Source: Clostridium cuniculi
Lineage (GTDB): Bacteria > Bacillota > Clostridia > Clostridiales > Clostridiaceae
DNA: 64,000 nucleotides
Direction: 5' to 3'
Assembly (NCBI RefSeq): GCF_004353185.1
Contig: NZ_SMUS01000004.1
Coordinates: 101,930 to 165,929 of the forward strand
The notes beneath the pieces are model-generated. The model had not been told where the DNA came from. It made no database searches and saw only the letters and a list, made by a program, of their open reading frames with translations. The translations under genes and the position numbers were made by a program. Shown piece after piece: positions 8,240 to 21,187 of this stretch. Numbering within the stretch: the first letter of the stretch is position 1; every line of letters begins with the position of its first letter.

Positions 8240-9064
8240 TTACTTAAAATCAAAGTATGCGCTAGGATCAACATCATTTCCATTTGCATCTTGTACTTGA
8301 ACATTTAGTACATCACCGCAAACTTTTGATGTAAATATACCTGAAGTGTTACCAACTGTACCTATTTCAGCACCAGTACTAACAACATCTCCAACTGCAA
8401 CTTTAACCTCTTCGCTTAAGTTAGTGTACTTTGTCTTTAATCCATTTGCATGTGCAATAACTACATAAGTACCATCAGTAGTGTTACTTGCTACTTCTTC
8501 AACTTTTCCTTCAGCAGCAGCTTTAACTACAGTTCCTACTGAAGCATTAATATCAATACCTCTTCTAGATGTATCTTCACTTCTAGTTTCATCTACATAA
8601 GTTCTAATCATTTTTCCAAACTCTCTTGAAATAGCTACATTACCATCTATAGGGAATGATAAAACTACTTCTGTATCTGTTCCTGCAGAAACATCTGCCA
8701 CTTCTTCTTCTGTAACTTGATTTTCAGCAACTTCTTCTTGATCATTAGTTGCTACTTCATCCTCTGCATTTGCAACCTCTGGTTCAGATAAACTTTCCTC
8801 ATTACTATTAGCTAATTCATCATTATTTTCTACTCTTTCAGCATTTTGCTTATTAAAGCTAGAATCTGTTTCTGAAGAATTATTATCCTCCACCTCATTT
8901 AAAGATAATTCGTTATTTACCTTATTTTGTTCATTTGCAACAGAATTTTTTCTAATTGTAAACGCTGCTACAGTTGCAACAATACATAGGCAAACAAATA
9001 ATACTAAGTAAAAGCCCTCCTTTCTGAAAAAGTCCTTTACTTTATTTTTTTTATTTTGGTCCAT
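8240..9064 (-). CDS. spoIIQ: SpoIIQ-like LytM/M23-fold forespore protein, apparently without catalytic histidines
   Basis: 274 residues: a short basic N-terminus, one membrane segment (about 17-36), a Glu/Asn-rich linker (40-125) and a LytM domain (about 135-270). SpoIIQ sits in the forespore membrane and binds SpoIIIAH across the intermembrane space to form the engulfment channel. The zinc motif HxxxD reads RRGID, with Arg for His, and the later HxH region reads LNVQV, so the peptidase site looks lost. Placement upstream of spoIIID and downstream of spoIID is typical. The start has AGGAGGTG. Confidence 0.9.
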   Translation of the reverse strand: MDQNKKNKVKDFFRKEGFYLVLFVCLCIVATVAAFTIRKNSVANEQNKVNNELSLNEVEDNNSSETDSSFNKQNAERVENNDELANSNEESLSEPEVANAEDEVATNDQEEVAENQVTEEEVADVSAGTDTEVVLSFPIDGNVAISREFGKMIRTYVDETRSEDTSRRGIDINASVGTVVKAAAEGKVEEVASNTTDGTYVVIAHANGLKTKYTNLSEEVKVAVGDVVSTGAEIGTVGNTSGIFTSKVCGDVLNVQVQDANGNDVDPSAYFDFK

Positions 9065-9154
9065 TTCAACACCTCCTGTCTTGTATTCTTGCCCGTAAAA
9101 GTAAATTAATTCACTTTAAATTCAACTTTTATACGTCAAATTTATACAAAAAAA

Positions 9155-9197
9155 AACAAAAAGAGATTCGTTTAAACAAATCCCTCTTTGTTTTTAA
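9155..9197 (-). terminator. Terminator after spoIID
   Basis: Imperfect inverted repeat of about 17 bp (AAACAAAAAGAGATT against AAATCCCTCTTTGTTTT) between spoIID and spoIIQ, with an A run on the plus strand giving a U run on the minus transcript. Confidence 0.6.
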
Positions 9198-9214
9198 GTT
9201 GTTATATTAATATA

Positions 9215-10270
9215 TTAATTAAATTTCAAATATCCTATATCAACCCCAGTATAATAATGCTTCAAAATCTCATCATATTTACTACCCTCTTTAGCCATCA
9301 CATTAGCTCCCCACTGACTCATTCCAACTCCATGTCCATATCCCTTACAATCAAATATAATTGTATTGTCATTTATTGAATATGTAAAATTAGTTGAATT
9401 TAATCCTGCTATTAACCTGAAATCACTTCCATTTATTTTATCATTTCCTATTGCCACTGTAATAACTCCACCAGCCTCACTTCTCTCAATTATTTGTAGT
9501 TTAGAACTTATATTAGTTGTATTTAATCCTGAAGTAGGATACTTAGACTTTATAGCTAAAACTAAATCACTTATTGCAATTTCTTTTTTCGTAGTATACT
9601 TAGGGGCCATCTCTTCACCTGAGCTTTCAACAGATACCAGGTATGGTATATCTCCAAATGATGAATCTATTGCTGATTCAGTTTTTCCAGAGCTTGTAGA
9701 AAAAAATAATGGATATAGTACTAATTCGCCTTTATATGTTAAAACCATTCCCTTAGTGTCATCCACTGCTTCTTTTATTTTATTCCAATATTTCTCACCA
9801 TTCTCCTCTCCCCATTTACTAATTAATTCTTCCTTAGAAGAATACACCTGACAATGTGTAGAATCACATATATCACTTCCATCACTAATTAGGCAATTAT
9901 TCATTTTTTTACTTACTAAATAAGTTCTGCTTGCTATAGCTTGTGCCTTCAAAGCCTCCTCCTCAAAGGTTACTTGCATCTCATTAGCAACTACTCCACA
10001 TATATATTCCTCTATATCAACTTCTTCTATTTTATCTTGCAATGTTCTATAAACTTTTACCTTTTCATCTCCATCTATATATACCTCGCTACTTACTTGT
10101 GCTGAAGTCTCTTCAGATATCTCTTCCTCTTCTATATTTTCATTAGGACCCTTATTATTTTCAGTTCCTATAGAAAGTATTGGGATAAGTATCATAAATA
10201 AGATTATTAATATAGCTGTAAATAATAGTGGCTTTATTTTTGCTATACCGTTATAATTTATTTTTTTCAT
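9215..10270 (-). CDS. spoIID: SpoIID peptidoglycan lytic transglycosylase
   Basis: 351 residues from the ATG at 10270, preceded by AGGAGG; a GTG five codons upstream lies before that site and is not favoured. An N-terminal membrane segment (about 10-30) is followed by the SpoIID domain (ANEMQVTFEEEALKAQAIAS near 90; a late GYGHGVGMSQWGA motif). SpoIID cleaves glycan strands and drives engulfment with SpoIIM and SpoIIP. It precedes spoIIQ and follows murA, a layout common in Clostridium. Confidence 0.96.
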   Translation of the reverse strand: MKKINYNGIAKIKPLLFTAILIILFMILIPILSIGTENNKGPNENIEEEEISEETSAQVSSEVYIDGDEKVKVYRTLQDKIEEVDIEEYICGVVANEMQVTFEEEALKAQAIASRTYLVSKKMNNCLISDGSDICDSTHCQVYSSKEELISKWGEENGEKYWNKIKEAVDDTKGMVLTYKGELVLYPLFFSTSSGKTESAIDSSFGDIPYLVSVESSGEEMAPKYTTKKEIAISDLVLAIKSKYPTSGLNTTNISSKLQIIERSEAGGVITVAIGNDKINGSDFRLIAGLNSTNFTYSINDNTIIFDCKGYGHGVGMSQWGANVMAKEGSKYDEILKHYYTGVDIGYLKFN

Positions 10271-10373
10271 GGTTCCTCCTATCACTATGTTTACATCTAT
10301 ATATATGTTTTAATCTGTAAAACAATACCTCCTATTAAAAGTCATGATTTTTATATAATTTAAATATTTATAA

Positions 10374-10407
10374 ATAAAAAAATTAGGAGCCATCAAGTGG
10401 CTCCTAA
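10374..10407 (-). terminator. Terminator after murA
   Basis: TTAGGAGCCA and TGGCTCCTAA form a perfect 10-bp stem with loop TCAAG. A plus-strand A run at 10375-10382 gives a U tract on the minus transcript. Confidence 0.85.
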
Positions 10408-10410
10408 GTA

Positions 10411-11673
10411 TTATCTATAGGTTCTATATATTTCTGCTCCAAGTTTTCTAAACTTATCTTCTATATTAGTATATCCTCTATCTATATGGTATATTTCCCC
10501 TATCTCTGTTTGCCCATTTGCAACCAATCCAGCTAAAATCATTGCTGCCCCAGCTCTTAAATCAGTAGCCTTAACTTGACATCCAGTAAGATTATTTACT
10601 CCCTCAACAATAGCAACTCTTCCATCAATCTTAATGTTCGCTCCCATTCTACCAAGTTCTCCAACATGCATAAACCTATTTTCAAATACAGTTTCAGTTA
10701 TTACACTAGCACCTTTAGTAATTGACAATAATGCCATCATTTGTGCTTGCATATCAGTTGGAAATCCAGGATAAGGCATTGTTTTTATATCTACAGGTCT
10801 TTTTTCCCCTGTTCCATCTACTATCATCTTTTCTCCATCCATCTTACAGTAAACACCACATTCTTTTAATTTCTCAATTGTTGGCATTAAATGTTCTTCA
10901 TTAACCCCATTTATAGTTATTTTACTATTTGTTATTCCTGCTGCAACCATAAATGTACCTGCTTCAATCCTATCAAAAATAGGTGTAAATGGTTCAGGTT
11001 GTTTTAATTCTGATACACCATGTATAGTTATTCTTCCATATCCAGCCCCTTCTATTTTTGCACCCATGCTATTTAAAAATCTTGCTAAATCCCATATTTC
11101 TGGTTCCTCAGCTGCATTTTCTATAATTGTAACTCCAGGTGCAAACACAGAAGTCATCATAATATTTTCAGTAGCTCCTACAGATGGGAAATCTAAATAT
11201 ATTCTATTTCCATGTAGATTTTTAATTTTAGCTTCAACATATCCATATCCTATTTCAGAATCTATTCCTAACGCCTTAAATCCCTTCAAATGAAGATCTA
11301 CAGGCCTACTTCCTATATTACATCCTCCTGGCATAGATATTTTACATCTTCCAAATCTAGCTAGCATTGGTCCCATTACTAAAAATGATGCCCTCATCTT
11401 ACGTATTAACTCATTATTTCCTTCTATCTCTTTTAAATTTGAAGTATTTATTTTCAAATCTCCTGTTATAGGCGAAAATTTTACTTCACAGTTCAATTCT
11501 CTTAATAAATTTATTAAAACTGTTACATCTTCTAACATAGGTACTTTTCTTAAAATTATCTCTGTTGGATTTAAAATAGTTGCAACTATTATAGGTAATA
11601 CTGCATTCTTTGCAACACTTATATCAACTTCTCCTTGAAGTTTCCTTCCACCTCTAACTATAATCTTTTCCAT
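10411..11673 (-). CDS. murA: UDP-N-acetylglucosamine 1-carboxyvinyltransferase
   Basis: 420 residues from the ATG at 11673, five bases after GGAGG; a start four codons earlier overlaps the ribosome binding site. It catalyses the first committed step of peptidoglycan synthesis, transferring enolpyruvate from PEP to UDP-GlcNAc. The active-site Cys is present in PGGCNIGSRPVDLH, so fosfomycin sensitivity would be expected on that basis. EPSP-synthase-fold repeats are evident. It follows ywmB closely and precedes spoIID. Confidence 0.96.
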   Translation of the reverse strand: MEKIIVRGGRKLQGEVDISVAKNAVLPIIVATILNPTEIILRKVPMLEDVTVLINLLRELNCEVKFSPITGDLKINTSNLKEIEGNNELIRKMRASFLVMGPMLARFGRCKISMPGGCNIGSRPVDLHLKGFKALGIDSEIGYGYVEAKIKNLHGNRIYLDFPSVGATENIMMTSVFAPGVTIIENAAEEPEIWDLARFLNSMGAKIEGAGYGRITIHGVSELKQPEPFTPIFDRIEAGTFMVAAGITNSKITINGVNEEHLMPTIEKLKECGVYCKMDGEKMIVDGTGEKRPVDIKTMPYPGFPTDMQAQMMALLSITKGASVITETVFENRFMHVGELGRMGANIKIDGRVAIVEGVNNLTGCQVKATDLRAGAAMILAGLVANGQTEIGEIYHIDRGYTNIEDKFRKLGAEIYRTYR

Positions 11674-11693
11674 ATTATCCTCCATATTTATTG

Positions 11694-12335
11694 TTAGTAT
11701 GTTACGAAAATTATCGGCGTTCCTATAATTAAATATGAACCTGTATCGTAAGTAATTTGTCCAATGTTTAAATTTGTTCCATCTATCATTGTTGCTTTTG
11801 CTATACTACCATTGTTTATATCTAAATTCTCACTGACTCTTATTTTTAATTTACTTTCTATATCTTCAAATATATTTTTATCTTCAGTTTTTATCTTTCC
11901 CTTTATAAATGAAAAATACCTCTCATTTATGAAATTACTATTTCTTATTTCTTTAACTAATAGCTTTAAATAACTTTCAGCTAAAGTCCTATCAGTGTTA
12001 ATAACTATAACTTCAACTTTGGTCAATTCATCGTATTTATAAATATTAACACTATAATTAATATTTTCACTTTCTGCAGATATCCAATTTTCACCCTTTG
12101 TTACTATTAAATCATTTTTAGATTCGAAAATTTTATAGATTCTTTTAAGTTCTTCATTAATATCATCTTTTATTGTATACTCTAATTTCATTCCATTTTG
12201 TATAAACTCATATTCATTTAATACATATCTCTCGACTTCATTAAATAAATCTTTCTTTGCTTCACACTCATATTCTTTTCCATTAATAATTAATAGAGAA
12301 AAGATTAAAAGAAATACAAAAAATATCTTTTTCAT
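11694..12335 (-). CDS. ywmB: YwmB-family secreted protein (TATA-box-binding-like fold)
   Basis: About 213 residues from the internal ATG near 12335, behind AGGGCAGGGGATT; the longer open frame begins at a TTG 13 codons earlier. A signal sequence (MKKIFFVFLLIFSLLII) leads the protein outside the membrane. Length, position directly before murA and spoIID, and the late GTNLNIGQI and GSYLIIGTPII segments match the YwmB family. The function is unknown; it is found in spore formers. Confidence 0.75.
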   Translation of the reverse strand: MKKIFFVFLLIFSLLIINGKEYECEAKKDLFNEVERYVLNEYEFIQNGMKLEYTIKDDINEELKRIYKIFESKNDLIVTKGENWISAESENINYSVNIYKYDELTKVEVIVINTDRTLAESYLKLLVKEIRNSNFINERYFSFIKGKIKTEDKNIFEDIESKLKIRVSENLDINNGSIAKATMIDGTNLNIGQITYDTGSYLIIGTPIIFVTY

Positions 12336-12662
12336 ATTGTAATCCCCTGCCCTTCCTCTAAAATTATTGTCCAAACTATATTTTTTTATACAATAAAACT
12401 ATGAAATTTAGCAATGTGTTCCCTTATAAGTGAAATTCTAAATCTTTAATTTAGTTAACTGAAATTACACCTACGATTTTTAATGAGTAGTGTATTTCTT
12501 TATAATATATATATATTATAATCCCCCTAGAATAGTTCGCTTTCATCTTAAAATTTTATAAATCTCTACTATATTCGTCTATATACAACATTGTGTTTAA
12601 AATTTTCTCCTTTTATATATAATATTCAAAAAAAATAAAGAAGCCACTCATTAGCGACTTCT
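12336..12662. other. Intergenic region between the atp operon and ywmB
   Basis: About 330 bp of A+T-rich DNA. It holds the atpC terminator at its left end and must carry the ywmB-murA promoter. I see no open frame or RNA structure in the rest. Confidence 0.5.
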
Positions 12663-12664
12663 TT
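12632..12664 (-). terminator. Terminator of the atp operon
   Basis: On the minus strand AAAGAAGTCGCT and AGTGGCTTCTTT pair over 12 bp (two G-U) with loop AATG, followed by ATTTTTTTTG. Confidence 0.85.
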
Positions 12665-13064
12665 ATTTCAGTTCTAATCTAGCTTTAGCTCTTGCTTCTG
12701 CTCTCTTAGCTCTTTCAATATCAATATTATTATTTTCTTTATTATTTAATCTCTCTTGAGCTCTCTTAAGAGACTGCTCAGCACGATCTCTATCAATCTC
12801 TTCTGGGAAATTAAAAGAATCACAACAAAAATTAATTATATTCTCTTTAATATAAACAATTCCTGATGATGTAAATAATTTTTTCTTATTTCCATCTATA
12901 GTAGTATACGTAGTTGTAGTTGGTATAGTTGCTATTATAGTTGGTGCATAATTTGCTAAAATTTCTATTTTACCATCACCTTCAGTTGTTGCTAAACTAA
13001 CTACTTCCTCAGTTAGTACTTCACGCCCAGGAGCTACAATATTAAGCTTTATTAATTTTCCCAT
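12663..13064 (-). CDS. atpC: F1F0 ATP synthase epsilon subunit
   Basis: 133 residues: an N-terminal beta sandwich (IVAPGREVLTEEVVSL; EGDGKIEILANYAPTI) and a C-terminal helical hairpin ending in an Arg/Ala-rich helix. Epsilon couples rotation of the central stalk to the c ring and restrains ATP hydrolysis. It is the last gene of atpIBEFHAGDC, 12 bp after atpD. Confidence 0.96.
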   Translation of the reverse strand: MGKLIKLNIVAPGREVLTEEVVSLATTEGDGKIEILANYAPTIIATIPTTTTYTTIDGNKKKLFTSSGIVYIKENIINFCCDSFNFPEEIDRDRAEQSLKRAQERLNNKENNNIDIERAKRAEARAKARLELK

Positions 13065-13076
13065 AAATTATATCTC

Positions 13077-14486
<1,410 letters not shown>

Positions 14487-15332
14487 CTACTTTTGAGCTT
14501 CGGCTCCCCCAACAATTTCTGAAATTTCTTGTGTTATAATACCTTGTCTAATTCTATTGAATTTAAGATTAAGAGTTTGTAGTATGTCATCTGCATTTTC
14601 AGTAGCTCCATCCATTGCCGTCATTCTGGCACTGTGCTCACTTGCTTTTGCACTAAGCATACAAGTTTTAAGCTGACTTTTTAAATACATATCCATTGCA
14701 TTTTTAAATACAGCTTCTTCATTTGGCTCAATTATATATTGTCCTGCATGACTAGCTTTCTTCTCTACTGGTAATATTTTAACACTCTTTACCTCTTGCT
14801 TAACTGGGGAAATGAACTCTGTATATACTATATTTACTTCAGAAACCTCTTTCTTTTCATATAAATATATCGCATCATTATATATTTTATTAACATCTTT
14901 GGTAGCAGGCATATCTGGTAAATCTACATATTCAGTATATGTACTTATTCCATATCTAGAGACATATGAAATTCCTTTACTACCTACAACTATAACTTTT
15001 GCTCCGCCACTCTTTTTAACTAAATTGTTTAAATACATAACCACATTATTATTGTAACCTGCACATAATCCAGTGTCTGAAGTTAATACAATATAGAGTT
15101 TATCTCCTTCAAAGCTATTATAATAAATTGAATCAAAATCTTCTGGCATACTAGAGACAACCTCATTAATAACTTCTTTACACAAATTATTATATTGCTC
15201 GTTAGCTACAAGTTCTTTTCTTGCTTTTCTGAGTTTAGAAGTGGCGACAAGTCCCATAGCTTTAGTTATTTTTCTAGTACTTTCAACTGACTTTATTCTT
15301 CTTTTTATTTCTATAAGTCCCGCTGCGCCCAC
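14487..15332 (-). CDS. atpG: F1F0 ATP synthase gamma subunit
   Basis: 281 residues with the conserved N-terminal coil (IKRRIKSVESTRKITKAM) and C-terminal coil (KFNRIRQGIITQEI) that form the rotating central shaft. The start is a GTG at 15332 behind AGGAGGTAAAACA. It lies between atpA and atpD, as in all F-type operons. Confidence 0.97.
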   Translation of the reverse strand: MGAAGLIEIKRRIKSVESTRKITKAMGLVATSKLRKARKELVANEQYNNLCKEVINEVVSSMPEDFDSIYYNSFEGDKLYIVLTSDTGLCAGYNNNVVMYLNNLVKKSGGAKVIVVGSKGISYVSRYGISTYTEYVDLPDMPATKDVNKIYNDAIYLYEKKEVSEVNIVYTEFISPVKQEVKSVKILPVEKKASHAGQYIIEPNEEAVFKNAMDMYLKSQLKTCMLSAKASEHSARMTAMDGATENADDILQTLNLKFNRIRQGIITQEISEIVGGAEAQK

Positions 15333-15368
15333 TGTTTTACCTCCTAAAGAATTGCATAGCTATTTAAG

Positions 15369-17433
<2,065 letters not shown>

Positions 17434-17435
17434 AT

Positions 17436-17915
17436 TTAATTACCCACCTCAGAAATAAACTCATCAATTAATTGTCTATTTTTTTCTTCATCAATATTTT
17501 TTTCTATTACTTTTCTAGAAAGATCTAAAGCTAAATCTATAGCTTCTTTCTTTAATGCATATTCTGCTTTTTCTTTTTCTCTTTGTATTTCTACTTTTGC
17601 TCTTTCTATAATTAAATTTGCTTCTGATTTTGCCTCTTCAACAATTTCATCATATACTTTTTCAGCTTTTTTCTTATGTCTTTCTGTAATAGCTTTACCT
17701 TCTTCTCTAGCTCTTTGTAGCTCTCTTTCATTATTAATAGCTAAAGTTCTTGCTTTTTCAAGCTCTTCATCTGCGCTATCTAACTTGTTAGCTATTTCAT
17801 TTTCTCTAGCTTCAACTATTAATTTAACTTTTTCAAAGAAGAAATATTTTAATCCAAAGAATAGAATTAAAAAATTCACTACTGTGGCTAATATAATACC
17901 TGGATTAAATTCCAT
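17436..17915 (-). CDS. atpF: F1F0 ATP synthase b subunit
   Basis: 159 residues with one N-terminal membrane segment (about 7-26, [21 protein letters not shown]) followed by a long charged helix rich in Glu, Lys and Ala that forms the dimeric peripheral stalk. GGGGG-rich ribosome binding site. It lies between atpE and atpH. Confidence 0.96.
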   Translation of the reverse strand: MEFNPGIILATVVNFLILFFGLKYFFFEKVKLIVEARENEIANKLDSADEELEKARTLAINNERELQRAREEGKAITERHKKKAEKVYDEIVEEAKSEANLIIERAKVEIQREKEKAEYALKKEAIDLALDLSRKVIEKNIDEEKNRQLIDEFISEVGN

Positions 17916-17950
17916 TACTTATTCTACCCCCTTCTGGAGTCATTAAAATA

Positions 17951-18184
17951 TTATGCTACTCCAACAAATATTAATAAGATTGATACTAGTAATCCGTAAA
18001 TAGCAGTTGCTTCAGCAAACGCAGAACCTATAACTAATGTTGTAGTAATTTTTCCTGTTGCTTCTGGATTTCTTGCAACACCTTCAACAGCTTTTCCTGT
18101 AGCATTTCCTATACCAATACCTGCTCCTAAACCTACTAATACTGCAATTCCTGCTCCTAATGCTCTCATTCCTATTTCATTCAT
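17951..18184 (-). CDS. atpE: F1F0 ATP synthase c subunit (proton-type ligands)
   Basis: 77 residues, two membrane helices joined by the polar loop ARNPEA. The ion-carrying Glu is in helix 2 (FAEATAIYG). Sodium-type c subunits have Gln in helix 1 and Ser right after the Glu (for example GQGYAAGK and AESTG in Ilyobacter). Here these positions are Ile ([10 protein letters not shown]) and Ala, which argues for H+ rather than Na+ coupling. Strong GAGGAGG start. Confidence 0.97.
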   Translation of the reverse strand: MNEIGMRALGAGIAVLVGLGAGIGIGNATGKAVEGVARNPEATGKITTTLVIGSAFAEATAIYGLLVSILLIFVGVA

Positions 18185-18200
18185 TTTAAATTTCCTCCTC

Positions 18201-18884
18201 TTAACTATGTTCAGACACTATTTTAATATTTATCATTGTTAACATTACAAAAATTACCGCTTGAATACCACCATCAAATATATCGAAATATAAATGCAAT
18301 GGAATAGGTATAACAAGTTGTGCAAACCATGCTACTTTCTCTAAGCTTTCATAAACAAGTTCAATTATGAAAGTAGCCGCTAACATATTACCAAAAAGTC
18401 TTAATGACAATGATATTGGTAACATTACTCTTTCTAATATTGTAATAGGTAATATAAAGGATACTGGCTCTAAATAACCTTTAAAGTAACCTCCAACACC
18501 ATTCTTTTTAATAGCATATCCTTGCACCACTATGAATGACATTAAAGCTAATGTCAATGTAACACTAAAGTTCTTTGTTGGTGGGGATATTCCTACTAAT
18601 CCAGTTAAATTCATTACTAGAACAAATATTCCTAATGCTCCTACAAAAGGAACTATACTTATAAAGCTTTCTCCAATATTACTTACTACAGCATTATTTA
18701 GCATGTTATAAATCCATTCAACAATAGTTTGCTTCTTATTAGGTCTTATCTGCATATTTCGTGTAGACCACCATGCCAATGCTAAAATTAGTAATACAAT
18801 CACTAATTCAACTATAGCCTCTGGTTTTATATCAATTGCTATTTTACCTAAGTAAAAAGAAAATATAGCTTCTGATGGTTCCAT
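18201..18884 (-). CDS. atpB: F1F0 ATP synthase a subunit
   Basis: 227 residues with about five or six membrane segments. The essential Arg is in helix 4 ([16 protein letters not shown]). This subunit provides the half channels through which protons reach the c ring. It begins directly after the atpI stop codon. Confidence 0.96.
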   Translation of the reverse strand: MEPSEAIFSFYLGKIAIDIKPEAIVELVIVLLILALAWWSTRNMQIRPNKKQTIVEWIYNMLNNAVVSNIGESFISIVPFVGALGIFVLVMNLTGLVGISPPTKNFSVTLTLALMSFIVVQGYAIKKNGVGGYFKGYLEPVSFILPITILERVMLPISLSLRLFGNMLAATFIIELVYESLEKVAWFAQLVIPIPLHLYFDIFDGGIQAVIFVMLTMINIKIVSEHS

Positions 18885-19256
18885 CTATTCACTTCCCTTC
18901 TGCACTTTTATAGTAGTTATTACTAGTATTATATAATGTATAAAAAATCCTATTAGAAAAGCTAGTAAATAGCTCATCTTATTAGAAAAAACTACCGCTA
19001 TAGCAACTATACTTACTATTCTTATTAAATAACTTAGGGGAAATAAAATTGCCTTATTTTTTTTAGGTTTATTTAAAAACTTATTAGTAATAACTGCTGA
19101 AACAATAAAGTTTATCATTGAAACAATTGTTCCAACTAATAATATAGATCCACTTTTATATTGTCCAAATAATACTAATATTAAAAATAAAACAACTCCA
19201 CTTATTAAATCATTTTTTGCTACAGATTTGACTATTTTATTTAAGTCTTCAGTCAT
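18885..19256 (-). CDS. atpI: ATP synthase accessory protein I
   Basis: 123 residues from the second ATG (19256), six bases after GGAG; the upstream ATG at 19262 touches that site. Four hydrophobic segments are predicted, as in AtpI/UncI, which assists c-ring assembly and ion supply. It is the first gene of the operon. Sequence conservation in this family is weak, so the call rests largely on position, length and topology. Confidence 0.85.
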   Translation of the reverse strand: MTEDLNKIVKSVAKNDLISGVVLFLILVLFGQYKSGSILLVGTIVSMINFIVSAVITNKFLNKPKKNKAILFPLSYLIRIVSIVAIAVVFSNKMSYLLAFLIGFFIHYIILVITTIKVQKGSE

Positions 19257-19303
19257 TTTCATCTCCTAGTAAATAACTTATTTGGGATATAGTGATTTTG
19301 CCT

Positions 19304-19381
19304 TATTCCTATATAAAAACTAACTATCTTTCTAGTTTGATATTTATTTAATATGTATAAAAGAGCTCTTATATAGGAATA
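19304..19381. repeat. Inverted repeat in the atp operon leader
   Basis: TATTCCTATATAA (19304-19316) and TTATATAGGAATA (19369-19381) are perfect 13-bp complements separated by 52 bp, beginning about 50 bp before atpI. In the transcript they could pair; in DNA they could be paired protein sites. Confidence 0.7.
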
Positions 19382-19858
19382 CTATTAATTTATTAGTAGC
19401 TTGATATCCCGTTAACAGTAGCAATTATATACCTAGTTTGAAATTAATAAAAACCTAGTTTTTAGTTATTTTTTACAATTTTTCGTTAAAATCGCTCATT
19501 ATTAGATAATACTTCACTAATGCTCAACTAAAATCTCGTTTTTGCCTATTTTAATTTTTTTTTGCACATAATTATTATTTCCTGCATTTGTTTAAATTTT
19601 CTTAATATTTTCAGTTTTTTATTTTTTTCTGTTGATAACGTTTCATAATTTTATTGTGTTATTTTTTTTAAATAATATTATTATTTTTTAGATTTTTTAG
19701 TTTTTTTTTATCATTTTCAAACTTACACTATACTATATTATGTAATTTTTTTATTATTTTTGAATAATTCAAATATGATTTATTCATTATTTAAGAAAAT
19801 TTTATTATGATTTATTCAAATAATAATCATTAAATTCATTTATAATATGTTAAATAAT

Positions 19859-19886
19859 AAAAGGAGCCTCCAAAAAGCTCCTTTTT
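19859..19886. terminator. Terminator after thlA
   Basis: AAAGGAGC and GCTCCTTT pair around a 9-base loop, flanked by a plus-strand T run and by TTTTATTATTTA on the minus strand. Confidence 0.75.
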
Positions 19887-19905
19887 TCATTGACTTTTAT
19901 TAGAT

Positions 19906-21087
19906 CTAAACTCTCTCAACTACTAATGCAGTTCCCATTCCGCCACCTATACATAAAGTAGCTAATCCTTTTTTAGCATCTCTCTTCTCCATTTCATGAA
20001 GCAATGTAACTAATATTCTAGCACCTGAAGCTCCTACTGGATGTCCAAGTGCAATAGCACCACCATTTACATTAACTTTTTCCATATCAAAGTTTAAGTC
20101 TTTAGCTACAGCTAAACTTTGAGCTGCAAATGCTTCATTTGCTTCTATTAAATCCATATCTTCAACAGTTAGTCCAGCTACTTCTAAAGCTTTCTTTGTT
20201 GCATGGAATGGCCCATATCCCATAATAGCAGGATCTAATCCTTTACTTCCATAAGAAAGTATTTTAGCCATTGGTTTTACTCCTAATTCTTTAGCTTTTT
20301 CAGCACTCATAACTACAAATGCAGCAGCCCCATCATTAATTCCTGATGCATTAGCAGCTGTTACAGTTCCATCTTTAATGAATGAAGGCCTTAATTTAGC
20401 CATCTTTTCAATTGTTGATCCGAATCTTGGGAACTCATCTTGATCAAATACCTTAGGTTCTCCTTTTCTTTGAGGAATAACTACTGGTACTATTTCATCT
20501 ACAAACTTACCTTCTTTAATTGCCTTTTCAGCTTTTAATTGAGAATTTAATGCAAACTCATCTTGCATTTCTCTTGTTAATCCCCATTCTTTCGCTATGT
20601 TCTCAGCTGTAACTCCCATATGATAATCATTAAATGCATCCCATAAAGCATCTTTAATCATTGTATCAACCATTTTTCCATCGCCCATTCTTTGGCCCCA
20701 TCTAGCTCCAGGCATAGCATATGGCGCTGCTGACATATTTTCCATACCTCCAGCAATAACTACATCACAATCTCCAGCTTTAATCATTTGAGCCGCTAAA
20801 GCAACACATCTTAAACCTGATCCACAAACTTTATTTATTGTCATTGCAGGAACTTCTACTGGTAATCCAGCTTTTACAGCTGCTTGTCTAGCTACATTTT
20901 GTCCTTGTCCTGCTTGAATAACATTTCCCATAACTACTTCTTCTACTAATTCTGGCTTAATTCCAGCTCTATTTACAGCTTCTTTAATTACTATTGACCC
21001 TAATTCTGCTGCAGGAATATCTTTTAATGATCCACCAAATGAACCAATTGCAGTTCTTACTGCACTAACTATTACTACTTCTCTCAT
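19906..21087 (-). CDS. thlA: Acetyl-CoA acetyltransferase (thiolase)
   Basis: 393 residues, standard thiolase length. It condenses two acetyl-CoA into acetoacetyl-CoA, the entry step of clostridial butyrate and butanol synthesis. The nucleophilic Cys is in [15 protein letters not shown] near residue 88; the late motifs [19 protein letters not shown] (His) and CIGGGMGTA (second Cys) complete the site. Strong GGGAGGAAG start. A promoter with a Rex-like palindrome lies directly upstream, so expression likely follows the NADH/NAD+ ratio. Confidence 0.97.
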   Translation of the reverse strand: MREVVIVSAVRTAIGSFGGSLKDIPAAELGSIVIKEAVNRAGIKPELVEEVVMGNVIQAGQGQNVARQAAVKAGLPVEVPAMTINKVCGSGLRCVALAAQMIKAGDCDVVIAGGMENMSAAPYAMPGARWGQRMGDGKMVDTMIKDALWDAFNDYHMGVTAENIAKEWGLTREMQDEFALNSQLKAEKAIKEGKFVDEIVPVVIPQRKGEPKVFDQDEFPRFGSTIEKMAKLRPSFIKDGTVTAANASGINDGAAAFVVMSAEKAKELGVKPMAKILSYGSKGLDPAIMGYGPFHATKKALEVAGLTVEDMDLIEANEAFAAQSLAVAKDLNFDMEKVNVNGGAIALGHPVGASGARILVTLLHEMEKRDAKKGLATLCIGGGMGTALVVERV

Positions 21088-21122
21088 AAAAACTTCCTCC
21101 CATTACTATACCCATAAAATCA

Positions 21123-21157
21123 TAATAGTGTTAATTGTTAAACAATTAACACTATTA
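21123..21157. promoter_or_regulatory. Rex-type operator palindrome over the thlA transcription start region
   Basis: TAATAGTGTTAATTGTT and AACAATTAACACTATTA form a perfect 17-bp inverted repeat around one base (21140). Inside, TTGTTAA-ACAA-TTAACAC (21135-21152) matches the Rex consensus TTGTTAA-N4-TTAACAA at 13 of 14 positions. Rex is the redox-sensing repressor known to act on clostridial thiolase genes. The palindrome begins at the -10 box, where a bound repressor would block initiation. Confidence 0.8.
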
Positions 21158-21187
21158 TTATACCACTTCCATTTTTCCAATATCAAC
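21157..21187 (-). promoter_or_regulatory. Sigma-A promoter of thlA
   Basis: On the minus strand TTGATA, an 18-bp spacer and TATAAT (21162-21157), about 75 bp before the start codon and abutting the palindrome. Confidence 0.7.

Larger units (their letters stand above)
19257..19905. other. Long A+T-rich region upstream of the atp operon
   Basis: About 650 bp without a gene. The right end holds the thlA terminator. The left part holds a 13-bp inverted repeat and three CTAGTTT repeats upstream of atpI, where the atp promoter must lie. A TATAAT-like sequence occurs on the minus strand at 19429-19424, without a convincing -35. Confidence 0.5.

Noticed and set aside
19633..19645. TGATAACGTTTCA as a possible CcpA (cre) site
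   Set aside because: It is one base short of the 14-bp cre pattern and lies far from any start codon.
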